Shown piece by piece: positions 27,837-36,851 of a stretch of DNA of 64,000 nucleotides. Each line of letters begins with the position of its first letter. Within the stretch, counting starts at the first letter, position 1. Under the pieces are notes generated by a model. It saw only the letters and a program-made list of their open reading frames with translations. It was not told where the DNA came from and made no database searches. Source of the DNA: Acidobacteriota bacterium (GTDB lineage: Bacteria > Acidobacteriota > Terriglobia > Terriglobales > Acidobacteriaceae); the NCBI GenBank assembly GCA_021836865.1, contig JAKBHH010000005.1:1-64000 (forward strand), in the 5' to 3' direction. Made by a program: the position numbers and the translations under genes.

Positions 27837-29264
27837 ATGCTTCGTGCTCCATTCGATTCCAGAAGCTCCATGAATTTCAGCCGCCGCCAGTTTCTCCAGT
27901 CCGCAGCAGCCACAGCGGCCATTGTCTCCAGTCCCCTTGCCCGCGCCAGCCGTACGCCTGCCTCGAACCGCATTACCATCGGCGTCATCGGCTGGGGCAT
28001 GATGGGGCCGGCAAACACCAAATCTTTCCTCTCCTTTGACGATTGCCAGGTCGTCGCTGCCTGCGACATCCACACCGGACACCTGCAGGCCGCGGTTGAC
28101 ACCGTCAACAGCCATTACGGCAATAAGGACTGCCGCGCCTATCACGACTATCGCGAGCTGATTGCGCGCGACGACATTGACGCCGTCATGATCGCCATTC
28201 CCGATCACTGGCACGCAATCGTCGCCACAGAGGCCGCCGCCCGCAAAAAAGACATCTACGGCGAAAAGCCGCTCGCCCGCACCATCGCCGAGCAGCAGGC
28301 CATCGTCCGCGCTGTCCAGCAGAACAACATCATCTGGCAAACCGGCTCCTGGCAGCGTTCCCTGCCCCAGTTCCATAAGGCGGCGGAGATCGTGCGCAAC
28401 GGCCTGATTGGCAACGTTACCCATGTTGAGGTTGGCCTGCCCGGCGGCCATCACGACTTTCCCGGCACAGTTCCCTCGCTGCTCAAGCGCCTCGCGGCTC
28501 TTCCCGACAAGATCACCAGCCCTGCCCAGATCGTCCCCGGCATGCCCGCGTGGGACCTCGCCGTCACTCAGCCGCCAGCAGAACTCGACTACGATACCTG
28601 GATCGGCCCATCCAAAATGGAGCCTTACATTGAGCAGCGCGTCTACCAGAACTGGCGCTGGAACTACAACACCGGCGGCGGCCAGCTCCTGGACTGGATC
28701 GGCCACCACGGCGACATCGCACATTGGGGCCTTGGATTTGACTCGACCGGGCCGTCTGAGGTCGAGGGCTTTGGCGAGTTCCCTCCCGCCCACGCCGTCT
28801 GGAACACCGCAACGAAGTACACCGTCGAGTGCCTCTACCGCAAAGAGGTGACAGGATATGCCAACGATGTCCGCATCACCATCGCCGGAGGCTCGCCCGC
28901 CATTGCGATGGGAACCAAATGGATTGGCCCCGACGGGTGGGTCTGGGTGGATCGCAGCGGCTTCGACGCCTCAAATCCCGACTGGGTCAAGGAGGAATCT
29001 CTTCCCGAAAGCCAACGCAAGGTCAAGCTCTACGAGTCCTCCGAGCATCGTCGCAACTTTCTCGACTGCGTCAAATCCCGCAAGCCCACCATCGCCCCCG
29101 TCGAGACGGCGCACCACTCGATCATCCCCGGCCATCTCGGCCTCATCTCCATGCTCACCGGCCGCAAGCTCCAGTGGGACGTCGCCAACGAATCCATTCT
29201 CAACGACCCCGCGGCCAGCGCGCTGCTGACACGCCCCTACCGGACGCCTTACAAGCTCGCGTGA
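27837..29264 (+). CDS. Gfo/Idh/MocA family oxidoreductase with Tat signal
   Basis: The protein of 475 residues carries a Tat signal ('NFSRRQFLQSAAATAA' with an Ala-rich h-region). A Rossmann domain then starts 'ITIGVIGWGMMGPANTKS', and the family Lys is in 'YGEKPLAR' within the EKP motif. The C-terminal domain has 'GGGQLLDWIGHHGDIAHWG', the exported-type Gfo/Idh/MocA signature. The family oxidises or epimerises sugars with NAD(P). Perfect AGGAGG five bases before ATG 27837 supports this start over the internal ATG 27870. It is divergent from the LarA-like gene and may belong to the same carbohydrate locus. Substrate unknown. Confidence 0.87.
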   Translation: MLRAPFDSRSSMNFSRRQFLQSAAATAAIVSSPLARASRTPASNRITIGVIGWGMMGPANTKSFLSFDDCQVVAACDIHTGHLQAAVDTVNSHYGNKDCRAYHDYRELIARDDIDAVMIAIPDHWHAIVATEAAARKKDIYGEKPLARTIAEQQAIVRAVQQNNIIWQTGSWQRSLPQFHKAAEIVRNGLIGNVTHVEVGLPGGHHDFPGTVPSLLKRLAALPDKITSPAQIVPGMPAWDLAVTQPPAELDYDTWIGPSKMEPYIEQRVYQNWRWNYNTGGGQLLDWIGHHGDIAHWGLGFDSTGPSEVEGFGEFPPAHAVWNTATKYTVECLYRKEVTGYANDVRITIAGGSPAIAMGTKWIGPDGWVWVDRSGFDASNPDWVKEESLPESQRKVKLYESSEHRRNFLDCVKSRKPTIAPVETAHHSIIPGHLGLISMLTGRKLQWDVANESILNDPAASALLTRPYRTPYKLA

Positions 29265-29293
29265 GTCCAGATCGTTGCTGTTCTTTTGCGGTA

Positions 29294-29337
29294 GACGGGG
29301 CGCCACGCAAGATGCATGGCGCGCGGATCTCCCCGTC
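29294..29337. terminator. Stem-loop between convergent genes
   Basis: GACGGGG at 29294-29300 pairs with CCCCGTC at 29331-29337, and CGCCA/TGGCG pair inside it. It lies between the convergent oxidoreductase and permease genes, where a shared terminator is expected. No T-tract is present on either side, so intrinsic termination is uncertain. Confidence 0.35.
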
Positions 29338-29344
29338 GTCCGGT

Positions 29345-30586
29345 TCACTCGTACCGAAGCGCCTCAATCGGGTCCAGATTCGCTGCGCGTATCGCCGGAA
29401 TCATCCCGCTCACCAGCCCCGTAACGGCTAGAATCACCGTGGCCACAATCACTGAGAGCGGCGAAATCCTCAAATAGATATCCGCACCCTCGGCGTGCAG
29501 GGCCAAAGCACTATAGAACGGAATTCGTCCCACCAATATCGACACTAGATACGCCAGGACAATTCCGCTCATGCCCCCCACACCGGTAATCACAAACGCC
29601 TCTGCCAGAAACTGCAGCAGGATATGCCGCTTTTGCGCACCCAGGGCCTTCTCTACGCCGATCTCGCGCGTCCGCTGCTGCACCGCAACCAGCATGATGT
29701 TCATCAGTCCGATGCCCGCGATGCCCAGCGTGAGCGCGCCCACCAGCGACAGCAGCACCTGCAGTGCCAATGAGAGAATCTGGAACTGGTGCAACTCGGT
29801 CATCAGGTTCGCCACATAAATGGCGTTGTGGTCCGAGGGCCGAAAGTGATGCGCCACTGCCAGCGTCTCGCGCAGACTCTTCTCAACCATCTGGTAGTCG
29901 CCGCGATAGTTGAACCATATCCCATCAAGGTATTTCGTGTCCTTGATGTCGCTCATGGTACTGAACGGGACATAGATCTGGCGGTTGCGATCGTTGTCTT
30001 CGCCCTCCTGCATCTTGGGCGCCAGCACTCCGACGACGGTGAACAGCACGCCATTCAGCCGGATCGTCTCACCCACTCCCCATGCGCCCGAGAAGAGCTT
30101 CGTCTTGGCTTCCGATCCAATCACGCATACGTGCGCCCGCTGCTGCTCTTCCTCGCCGTTAAAAAACCGCCCCTGATCCGTGTCCAGTTTCCAGATGTCC
30201 TGGAAAACGGGGAGGACGCCATTCACCGTCCACGTATAGGTGTGCAGGTCGTTTTGTACAGGCACATCCTTCTGCACCTGCGGCGAGATACGCTCAATCC
30301 CTGGAACACTGATCGCTACGCGGTCCAGATCGTCCTGGGTAAACCGCACCAGCACACCGGACTTCTCTCCGCCGGCCTGCTCGCTGGTACGACCGGGAAA
30401 GGTCCCGATGATGTTGGTGCCCCACTGGGCAAAAATGGCCTCAATGGCGCGGCTGAATCCCGCGCCATAGGCCAGCAACAGCACCACCGTGGCGATTCCC
30501 CAGGCCATGCCAATCATGGTGATGGCCGTGCGTCGCCGATTGTAGACCATCGCCTCCCAGGCTTGACCCCAGATATCTTTGAACAT
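29345..30586 (-). CDS. ABC transporter permease, MacB/FtsX type
   Basis: The protein of about 413 residues has the MacB layout: one N-terminal membrane helix ('TAITMIGMAWGIATVVLLLA'), a large periplasmic MacB-PCD domain (about residues 45-240), and three C-terminal helices of the FtsX domain. The signatures 'GIAGIGLMNIMLVAVQQRTREIGV' and 'ALGAQKRHILLQF' couple to the ATPase. Such permeases act in lipoprotein release, macrolide or peptide export, or mechanotransmission. ATG 30586 has GAGGAAGG five bases upstream; a GTG at 30601 overlaps the previous stop. Together with the next gene it forms a permease pair; no ATPase or membrane-fusion gene is visible. Confidence 0.87.
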   Translation of the reverse strand: MFKDIWGQAWEAMVYNRRRTAITMIGMAWGIATVVLLLAYGAGFSRAIEAIFAQWGTNIIGTFPGRTSEQAGGEKSGVLVRFTQDDLDRVAISVPGIERISPQVQKDVPVQNDLHTYTWTVNGVLPVFQDIWKLDTDQGRFFNGEEEQQRAHVCVIGSEAKTKLFSGAWGVGETIRLNGVLFTVVGVLAPKMQEGEDNDRNRQIYVPFSTMSDIKDTKYLDGIWFNYRGDYQMVEKSLRETLAVAHHFRPSDHNAIYVANLMTELHQFQILSLALQVLLSLVGALTLGIAGIGLMNIMLVAVQQRTREIGVEKALGAQKRHILLQFLAEAFVITGVGGMSGIVLAYLVSILVGRIPFYSALALHAEGADIYLRISPLSVIVATVILAVTGLVSGMIPAIRAANLDPIEALRYE

Positions 30587-30597
30587 GACGGCCTTCC

Positions 30598-31857
30598 TCA
30601 CTCTCTGCGCAACGCTTCAATCGGGTCCATCTGCGCCGCTTTGCTCGCCGGATAAAGCCCTGCGGCAATGCCGCTCAATACCAGCGAACCAAGAGCCAGC
30701 GCGGCCGACCACGGCACCAGACGCGGCGGATCCCACCCTGGCATCTTGTCCGTTAGAAGCATCTGAAGCAGCGACATGAAGCCCGCCGAGAGTGCAATGC
30801 CGATCAGGCCGCTGATACCAGTCAGCAAAAGTCCTTCCCAAAAGAACTGCGACAGAACGCTGCGCTTGGTGGCGCCTAGCGCCTTCAGCAGGCCGATCTC
30901 ACGTGTGCGCTCAGAAACAGACACCAACATGATATTGATGATGCCCACCGCGCCCAGGCCCAGCGTCACAATGCCGACCCCGCCGAGAAATATATCCATC
31001 GCGCTGAAGATGGCTCCAATCATCTTCTCTTCCTGTATCGTATCGAACTCATAAAAGGCATCCTTCATCGCGGGGTCAAAACCGTGGCGTTCAGCTATCA
31101 CGCGATGCACGGCGGCCACCGCGGCATCAATCTCGCCTTTGGTAACGGGCTGATATTGAATCGATGTGAGCGCGTCCTGAGGGATATTGTCGCCTTTTAG
31201 CGGAAATAGCTCCTGCATGGTGGTCACAGGAACGTAAACCTTCTGGTCGTCGTAGTCGTTGTTCCCGCGGCTGATTTTGCCCACTGATCCGACTACGGTG
31301 AATGCAGTTCCGTTGATGGTGATCGTCTCACCCAGCATGGGGCGGCCATTAAACAGCAGCGCGGCCGCCTTGAAGCCCAGCACCGCGACACGCCGCCGGT
31401 TCGCCAGATCGGCCGCGTCGATAAACCGACCCGTTGCCATCGGAATAAAACGCACAACTGTGTAATTCGGCTCCACACCCATGACGTGGCTGGAAGTGTT
31501 GGCCCACTGGCTCACTTCATAAAGATCAGAGCGGCCCAGTTCCACCGTCACGGCGCGCAACTCCCGCAGTTGACTGACAGCTGCCGCGTCGCCCATCGTC
31601 AACTCATAGGGACGCATTCCGGTGTGCTGGTTGGCAACCGCCGGAATGGTCCCGTTCCACATCATCACCAGGTCATTGCCCAGCGTAGCAAGTTGCCGGT
31701 GCTGGCCCGAACGAAACCCCTCGCCCAGACCCACCAGAACCAGCAACGAGCCCACGCCCCACGCGATCCCAAACATGGTCAGGAAACTGCGCAGCTTGTT
31801 TGCCGCAATCGCTCGAAGCACCTGCCCGAGAGTGTCCGTGAAGCTTTGCATAATCAT
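30598..31857 (-). CDS. ABC transporter permease, MacB/FtsX type
   Basis: The protein of about 419 residues is a paralogue of the following gene. It begins 'LRAIAANKLRSFLTMFGIAW', has a MacB-PCD domain, and then an FtsX domain with 'GLGAVGIINIMLVSVSERTREIGL' and 'ALGATKRSVLSQFF'. A heterodimeric permease made by the two is likely. The open frame extends to 32013, but ATG 31857 starts at the conserved N-terminal helix; a second ATG lies two codons later. Its stop is close to the next start, so the two are co-translated. The partner ATPase must come from elsewhere. Confidence 0.87.
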   Translation of the reverse strand: MIMQSFTDTLGQVLRAIAANKLRSFLTMFGIAWGVGSLLVLVGLGEGFRSGQHRQLATLGNDLVMMWNGTIPAVANQHTGMRPYELTMGDAAAVSQLRELRAVTVELGRSDLYEVSQWANTSSHVMGVEPNYTVVRFIPMATGRFIDAADLANRRRVAVLGFKAAALLFNGRPMLGETITINGTAFTVVGSVGKISRGNNDYDDQKVYVPVTTMQELFPLKGDNIPQDALTSIQYQPVTKGEIDAAVAAVHRVIAERHGFDPAMKDAFYEFDTIQEEKMIGAIFSAMDIFLGGVGIVTLGLGAVGIINIMLVSVSERTREIGLLKALGATKRSVLSQFFWEGLLLTGISGLIGIALSAGFMSLLQMLLTDKMPGWDPPRLVPWSAALALGSLVLSGIAAGLYPASKAAQMDPIEALRRE

Positions 31858-31973
31858 TGGACGCTCAGATCGCGCGTGCGTAGAAAGAAACCCGCGCACG
31901 CAGCTGAGCGACTGCAATCGAATACGCAAAAGGTGGAGGGGCAGTTCCGGCAGGACTGGTGAAAGCAGGCATC

Positions 31974-32014
31974 GAAAAGGAAATGGGCCCGGCGGCAGGT
32001 TCGCCAGGCCCATT
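31974..32014 (-). terminator. Intrinsic terminator downstream of pstS
   Basis: Perfect arms AATGGGCC (31982-31989) and GGCCCATT (32007-32014) with an inner GCG/CGC pair lie ten bases past the pstS stop. On the minus strand the stem is followed by a T-rich tract (31974-31981 complement: TTCCTTTTC). Confidence 0.7.
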
Positions 32015-32023
32015 CAAATGAGC

Positions 32024-33025
32024 TTACTTCAACGAGTAAACAACTTGCAGTTCCTTATCCACCAGGTTCTGCGGCAGCGGAGCATAGGAAAGCGCAGCGG
32101 AGTCGCTCTGGCCGGACTTCACGATCCAGCTGAGCAGATCCTTAAGCACCTTGCGATTGACGGGATTCGGGCCATCGACAGGCGCGATGATCCACGAGAA
32201 GCTGGAAATCGGATACGCATCGGCTCCGGGAGCGTTGGTGATGGAGACGCGGAAGTCCGCCGGCATATTCTTTACGCTGCCTGCCGCCGCGGTGGTGCTG
32301 GCGATGGATGCCGTGATCCAGTTCCCGGCGGCATTCTTGACGGCGCCGGAAGACATGTGGTTTTGCAGCGCATAGATCAGCTCGACGTAGCCAATGGCGC
32401 CCGGCAGCTGGCGCACAAGACCGGCAACGCCCTCATTACCCTTGCCGCCCACTCCCACCGGCCAACTGGGCGAGGTACCCTTGCCAGGACCCGCGGCCCA
32501 GTCCTTGCTTACCTTGCTCAGGTAGTCGGTCCACACAAAGCTGGTGCCTGAGCCGTCCGAGCGGTGGACCACAATAATCTTCTGGTCCGGCAGATGCACA
32601 CCAGGGTTATCCTTCGCGATACGACCGTCGTTCCAGTTGGAAATCTTCCCCATGTAAATATCAGCCAGCACGTCGCCGCTGAATCTGAGGTTATTCACGC
32701 CTGGGATATTGAAAACGGGCATAACTGCACCGAGTACGACGGGAAGGTGAACGAGCTTCACCTTGGATGAAGCCAGCATCTCATCGGTCATCGGCATGTC
32801 TGATGCGCCAAAGTCCACCAGCCCTTTGATCACCTGGGCGATCCCGCCTCCGGAGCCGATGGACTGGTAGTTGATCTCCACACCGGGGTGCGCCGCGCTG
32901 TACTCAGCAAACCACTTGGAAAAAATCGGGTAGTCGAAGGTTGATCCGGCTCCGGTCAGGTGCTGGGCCTGAACGGTACTGAGCGCAAACACAAATAAAC
33001 CAACTGCAACCAAAGCTTTCTTCAC
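32024..33025 (-). CDS. pstS: Phosphate ABC transporter substrate-binding protein
   Basis: The protein of about 333 residues has a signal peptide ('KKALVAVGLFVFALSTVQA') and the PstS pattern: 'LTGAGSTFDYPIFSKW', 'YQSIGSGGGIAQV', 'FGASDMPM', 'VVHRSDGSGTSFVWTDYL' and 'GAIGYVELIYA'. These residues cage the phosphate ion. GTG 33025 is preferred because it begins a clean signal peptide and has AAGGGAG six bases upstream; the ATG 12 codons earlier would add a charged N-terminus. pstC, pstA and pstB are not in the window. phoR and phoB lie just upstream on the same strand, a phosphate-starvation unit ending in the terminator at 31974-32014. Confidence 0.93.
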   Translation of the reverse strand: MKKALVAVGLFVFALSTVQAQHLTGAGSTFDYPIFSKWFAEYSAAHPGVEINYQSIGSGGGIAQVIKGLVDFGASDMPMTDEMLASSKVKLVHLPVVLGAVMPVFNIPGVNNLRFSGDVLADIYMGKISNWNDGRIAKDNPGVHLPDQKIIVVHRSDGSGTSFVWTDYLSKVSKDWAAGPGKGTSPSWPVGVGGKGNEGVAGLVRQLPGAIGYVELIYALQNHMSSGAVKNAAGNWITASIASTTAAAGSVKNMPADFRVSITNAPGADAYPISSFSWIIAPVDGPNPVNRKVLKDLLSWIVKSGQSDSAALSYAPLPQNLVDKELQVVYSLK

Positions 33026-33143
33026 GAAGAACTCCCTTGCGGATTTACCGACACTCATCATTCTCTGCTCGCAATGTTACGGGCGTTTGAAAGAATGGGA
33101 GAATCTGGCGCTTCCTGGTGCCGCCGGCGAGCGGACAGACCGG

Positions 33144-34595
33144 TCATGCTTCGGTCTTTGCAGGCTGACTCGCCTCTGGCCGTGAGACCGGCGGGGCCAA
33201 CGGCAGCGTAAAGTGGAAGTTTGCGCCTGCGCCCAGTTCACTTTCCACCCAGATGCGGCCCCCGTGCACCTGCACGATGTGCTTCACGATGGCGAGCCCC
33301 AGGCCGGTCCCGCCCGATTCGCGGGAACGAGCCTTGTCGACGCGGTAGAAGCGCTCGAAGATGCGCTCCAAATGCTCCGAGGCGATGCCGGGGCCAAAGT
33401 CTCGCACCCAGAACTCGATTCCCTCAGCCACCGGCTTTGCGCCCACCTCGATCCGCTTGCCGGAGCTACCGTACTTCACGGCATTTTCAACCAGATTTCC
33501 GAATACCTGATTCATCGCGTCCGCATCGGCAATGACACAAGTGTCGGGCGCACCTGCAGACTCCAGTTCCACACCGGAATCCACCACAATGCCGCCCAGG
33601 GATTCAATCGCATCCTGCACCAGCGCCGAAGCGCGCATGGGCTGTGCGGCGAGCTTGTAATCGGGACTCTCCACGCCGGCCAGGGCAAGCAGATCTTCCG
33701 TTAACCGGCTCATTCGGCTCACATTCTTCTGGATAATCCCAAGAAATTCGCGCGTCGTCCCCGGCCTGGGTTTCGGGTCTTCGATCAGCGTCTCCACATA
33801 GCCCTGGATCGACGTCAGCGGAGTACGCAGTTCGTGGCTGACGTTGGCAATGAACTCTCGCCGCGATTTCTCCGCTGCTTCAATGCGGGTCACATCGTGC
33901 AGCACAGCCAGCGCGCCGCCAGAAGGCAGCGGTGCGGCATTGATCTCAAACGTGCGGCCCGGCGCCAGCGAGTTGGAGCGGCCAAAGCGAACCTCGCGGC
34001 TCTCGATGGCGCCGCGAACGCAGGCCAGCAATTCAGGGTCGCGCACCGAATGGACAAGGGGCCTGCCTGCGCGAATCTCAGTGCCCGCGATACGCTGCAT
34101 CACGGCATTCGACCAGCGCACCTGACCCTCGCTAGTGACGGCCACTACCGCCTCCTGCATCGAGTCAAGCATGGTTGCGAGTTCGTGTCGGCGGCTCTCA
34201 ATCTCTGCAAAATTGCTGTCGAGCCGCTCCGCGGTCTGGTTCAGCGCTGCCTCCATTGCGGAGAGTTCGTCGCCCCCTTGCGGGCTCAGGCGTGCGGAAA
34301 GATCGCCCTGCGCAATGTGTCGCGCAAAGTCCACCACACGTTGCAGTCTTGCTGTCACGCCTCCGGCAGCCCAGGCGGCCAGCGGCAGCGCCACCGCCAG
34401 AGCCAGCAGGCCCGACCACAGCGCCTCGCGATCGAGCCGATGCAGGGTTTCGGCCGGTGTGTGCTCCACAAAGTGGCGCAGAATCAACTCCATGGCCACC
34501 GTCTGAAAGACGAGCAACAATACAAACAGGCCCAGCAGCTTGGTAAAAACTTTGCGGGTCAACAGAAGCCGCCCCCATCCGTCTTGATGCGGCAT
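33144..34595 (-). CDS. phoR: Phosphate-regulon-type sensor histidine kinase
   Basis: The protein of 483 residues has two N-terminal membrane helices (about 16-36 and 58-80), a HAMP segment (about 80-130) and a PAS-like domain ('LATMLDSMQEAVVAVTSEGQ'). The HisKA domain carries the phospho-acceptor His in 'FIANVSHELRTPLTS'. An HATPase domain has the N box 'NLVENAVKYG', G1 'DFGPGIA' and G2 'GGTGLGLAIVKH'. This is the PhoR arrangement. It would phosphorylate the response regulator encoded 21 bp upstream, and its gene is followed by pstS. Together they respond to low phosphate. Confidence 0.9.
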   Translation of the reverse strand: MPHQDGWGRLLLTRKVFTKLLGLFVLLLVFQTVAMELILRHFVEHTPAETLHRLDREALWSGLLALAVALPLAAWAAGGVTARLQRVVDFARHIAQGDLSARLSPQGGDELSAMEAALNQTAERLDSNFAEIESRRHELATMLDSMQEAVVAVTSEGQVRWSNAVMQRIAGTEIRAGRPLVHSVRDPELLACVRGAIESREVRFGRSNSLAPGRTFEINAAPLPSGGALAVLHDVTRIEAAEKSRREFIANVSHELRTPLTSIQGYVETLIEDPKPRPGTTREFLGIIQKNVSRMSRLTEDLLALAGVESPDYKLAAQPMRASALVQDAIESLGGIVVDSGVELESAGAPDTCVIADADAMNQVFGNLVENAVKYGSSGKRIEVGAKPVAEGIEFWVRDFGPGIASEHLERIFERFYRVDKARSRESGGTGLGLAIVKHIVQVHGGRIWVESELGAGANFHFTLPLAPPVSRPEASQPAKTEA

Positions 34596-34616
34596 ATGCC
34601 TGCGCCGAATCAGCAG

Positions 34617-35315
34617 TTATTCGCCCTTGGGAATCTCGAAACGGTAGCCGGCCCCGCGCACGGTTTTCAGGTAGCGCGGGTTCTCCGGGTCTACCTCGAT
34701 TTTCTCACGGATGCGGCGTACATAAACGTCCACCGAGCGAGGCGTGACAAAGCGCGCATCGCCCCACACCGCATCCAGCAGATGGTCGCGGCTGAAGACG
34801 CGGCCGGGATGCCGGGCCAGGTAGTCGAGAAGGCGAAACTCGGTGGCGGTGGTCGTGGTCAGCTCCCCGCGCACGCGCAACTGCATCGCGTTGGCGTCGA
34901 TGACAACCTCTTCAAAGCTGATGACAGAAGGCGTCGTGGGGCGCTCAAAGCGGCGCAGTACTGCCTTCACGCGGGCCACCAGCTCACGCGTGGCAAAGGG
35001 CTTGGTGATGTAGTCGTCTGCGCCCAGTTCCAGACCCAGCACCCGGTCATTTTCTCCCGCGCGGGCGGTGAGGAAGATAATCGGCACCGTGGAAAGACCC
35101 GGATGACTGCGCAGCCTTCGGCATACGTCCAGCCCGTCGCCGCCCGGCACCATAATGTCCAGCAGAAAGAGCGCCGGAGCCTGTCGCTCAGCGTCGGGAA
35201 TCAGGTTATTGGGGGTTTGGAACAACCGAACGGCAAATCCCGCGGCTTCAAGATGGTGCTGCACCAGCCGCGAAATATCTGTGTCATCTTCCAGTACAAA
35301 TACAGTCTGGCTCAA
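34617..35315 (-). CDS. phoB: OmpR/PhoB-family response regulator
   Basis: The protein of about 232 residues has a receiver domain with acidic pocket 'VFVLEDDTD', phospho-acceptor Asp in 'FLLDIMVPGGDGL', Thr in 'IFLTARAGE' and Lys in 'YITKPFATREL'. A winged-helix DNA-binding domain follows ('RVFSRDHLLDAVWGD', 'RSVDVYVRRIREKIE'). The proposed start is TTG 35315, because the family begins at this point and GGGAGAGGG lies eight bases before it; another TTG at 35351 would add 12 residues. It leads the phoB-phoR-pstS run and is divergent from the aquaporin gene. Confidence 0.88.
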   Translation of the reverse strand: MSQTVFVLEDDTDISRLVQHHLEAAGFAVRLFQTPNNLIPDAERQAPALFLLDIMVPGGDGLDVCRRLRSHPGLSTVPIIFLTARAGENDRVLGLELGADDYITKPFATRELVARVKAVLRRFERPTTPSVISFEEVVIDANAMQLRVRGELTTTTATEFRLLDYLARHPGRVFSRDHLLDAVWGDARFVTPRSVDVYVRRIREKIEVDPENPRYLKTVRGAGYRFEIPKGE

Positions 35316-35649
35316 CCGGTGTGCCCTCTCCCGGCGGCCGTTGAAGATCAATCGCGGAGGCCGCCCGAGACCATGAACAGACTACTGCAATCAGGCAAAT
35401 AGATTGCAAACGTTGTGTGAATTTGCTCAGATAGCCAGCACCGCCCGGCGCAAAAGGCTCGTACAGAGGGGCTTTTTGCTTGACGCCTCGTGAGGACCTC
35501 TGCGAGACTCCGTGGGCGTACGGGACGACTGCAATTCATTGCTCCTCAAATCTGCTGAACCGGGCCATAACCGGCCCAACCACGGGCCCGCCGGTGCACA
35601 ACGGCGTGCTCGCTTATCCGTTCGAGACACACAACCCATGGGAGGAACC
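35316..35649. other. Divergent intergenic region between phoB and the aquaporin gene
   Basis: No gene is visible in these 334 bases. A GC-rich block around 35560-35592 holds repeated CCGGGCC/CCGGCCC/CGGGCCC words that can pair with one another. A weak stem (GCAAAAGGC with GGCTTTTTGC) lies near 35450-35480. A GGAGG at 35641-35645 is the aquaporin ribosome site. I cannot define a Pho box or a promoter with confidence. Confidence 0.4.
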
Positions 35650-36333
35650 ATGAAAAAGTATCTGGCAGAACTGGTTGGCACCTTCATTCTGGTGCTCTTT
35701 GGCTGTGGAACCGCCGTGGTGGCGGGCGAAAAGGTCGGCATTCTCGGCATCGCATTTGCCTTCGGATTTGCACTGATCGGCGCAGCCTACGGGATAGGCC
35801 CTATCTCCGGCTGTCATATCAATCCGGCCGTAAGCCTGGGTGTGTGGGCCGCAGGCCGGATGTCCCTCAAAGACATGATCGGCTACTGGGTCGGCCAGTT
35901 CGCGGGTGGCATTCTGGCAGCCTGGATTCTGAGCATGATTGTGAGCGGTGTGGCGGGAGGATACAACATTGGTGCCAGCGGGCTCGGACAGGACGGCTGG
36001 GGGCCGGGCTACCAGGGCGGCTACAGCATGATGTCGGCGATTGTCTTCGAGTTTGTCGCGACGCTGATATTCGTCACCGTCATTCTGGGCTCGACGCAGA
36101 AGAGCGCACCCTCGGGTTTTGCCGGCCTCGGCATCGGCATTACGCTGGTGGCGATTCACATCTTTGGCATCCACATCACCGGCGTGAGTGTGAACCCGGC
36201 GCGCAGTCTTGGACCCGCCCTGCTCGTAGGTGGAACGGCGCTCGCACAGGTCTGGTTGTTCCTGCTGATTCCAAGTGTGGCAGGTATTGCCGCCGGATTG
36301 CTCTTCCGGACCAAGACTTTGGAAGCAGACTAA
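35650..36333 (+). CDS. aqpZ: Aquaporin (MIP family, AqpZ-like)
   Basis: The membrane protein of 227 residues has six hydrophobic segments and both hemipore motifs, 'SGCHINPAVSLG' and 'GVSVNPARSLGPAL'. It begins 'KKYLAELVGTFILVLFGCG', as in AqpZ. The aromatic/arginine filter includes the Arg after the second NPA and a His in 'IHIFGIHITG', as in water-selective channels, so water transport is more likely than glycerol. GGAGG four bases before ATG 35650 fixes the start; the open frame extends further upstream. It is divergent from phoB and followed by a small TauE/SafE gene. Confidence 0.93.
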   Translation: MKKYLAELVGTFILVLFGCGTAVVAGEKVGILGIAFAFGFALIGAAYGIGPISGCHINPAVSLGVWAAGRMSLKDMIGYWVGQFAGGILAAWILSMIVSGVAGGYNIGASGLGQDGWGPGYQGGYSMMSAIVFEFVATLIFVTVILGSTQKSAPSGFAGLGIGITLVAIHIFGIHITGVSVNPARSLGPALLVGGTALAQVWLFLLIPSVAGIAAGLLFRTKTLEAD

Positions 36334-36371
36334 GCCTGCCCCTGCATCGCGTCACGATGTCCCGACAACAT

Positions 36372-36414
36372 GCCCCAGCCTTCAACCCCGAGCGGTTAGG
36401 CTGAAGTCTGGGGC
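36372..36414 (+). terminator. Stem-loop downstream of the aquaporin gene
   Basis: GCCCCAG plus CTTCA on the left pair with TGAAG plus CTGGGGC on the right, with small bulges and a short loop. It lies 39 bases past the aquaporin stop. There is no T-tract, so it may stabilise the mRNA rather than terminate it. Confidence 0.4.
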
Positions 36415-36451
36415 GTGCACCACCGTCAGGATCGCGCGCCATGGGGGGCAA

Positions 36452-36808
36452 ATGGTCTGGTTGACCTTGTTAATAGGGGTAGTAGTTGGAGCATTCTCCG
36501 GCGTGGTTGGAGTCGGCGGAGGCATCCTGTTCGTTCCCGCGCTGGTTTGGCTGCTCGGAATGAGCCAGCACAAGGCTCAGGGCACATCTCTGGGCGCGCT
36601 TCTCGCGCCGGTCGGCATTCTGGCTTTCATCGAATACTATCGCAAGGGCGCCGCTGACATTCGCGTTGCGACGCTTTTGGCAGTCGGCTTCCTCGTCGGT
36701 GGATACTTTGGAGGCGCCGGAGCGCAGTTTATCCCGGACCAGTGGCTGCGGCGCATCTTTGCGGTGACACTGCTTGCCATCGGCGGCCGAATGTTGTTCC
36801 AGCATTAA
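36452..36808 (+). CDS. Half-size TauE/SafE (TSUP) membrane protein
   Basis: The protein of 118 residues has about four hydrophobic segments. It opens with 'LLIGVVVGAFSGVVGVGGGI', the glycine-rich motif of TSUP transporters, and has 'AQGTSLGALLAPVGILAF', the family's second motif. TSUP proteins normally contain two such repeats in about 250 residues and export sulfite or organosulfur anions; this one has a single repeat and would have to dimerise. ATG 36452 follows a G-rich stretch. Small single-repeat relatives occur in other bacteria, so it is not necessarily truncated. It converges with bshB1. Confidence 0.82.
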   Translation: MVWLTLLIGVVVGAFSGVVGVGGGILFVPALVWLLGMSQHKAQGTSLGALLAPVGILAFIEYYRKGAADIRVATLLAVGFLVGGYFGGAGAQFIPDQWLRRIFAVTLLAIGGRMLFQH

Positions 36809-36851
36809 AACACGCGCAATACGAATCTAAGGTCCGGCAATCGTTGGTCGA

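Noticed and set aside
27630-28793. Minus-strand open frame of 387 codons
   Set aside because: It is antisense to the Gfo/Idh/MocA gene, which has a Tat signal, Rossmann motif and a perfect ribosome site.
33834-35402. Plus-strand open frame of 522 codons
   Set aside because: It lies opposite phoR and phoB, both with complete domain motifs; the product is Arg/His/Gln-rich without any family pattern, typical of antisense frames in GC-rich genes.
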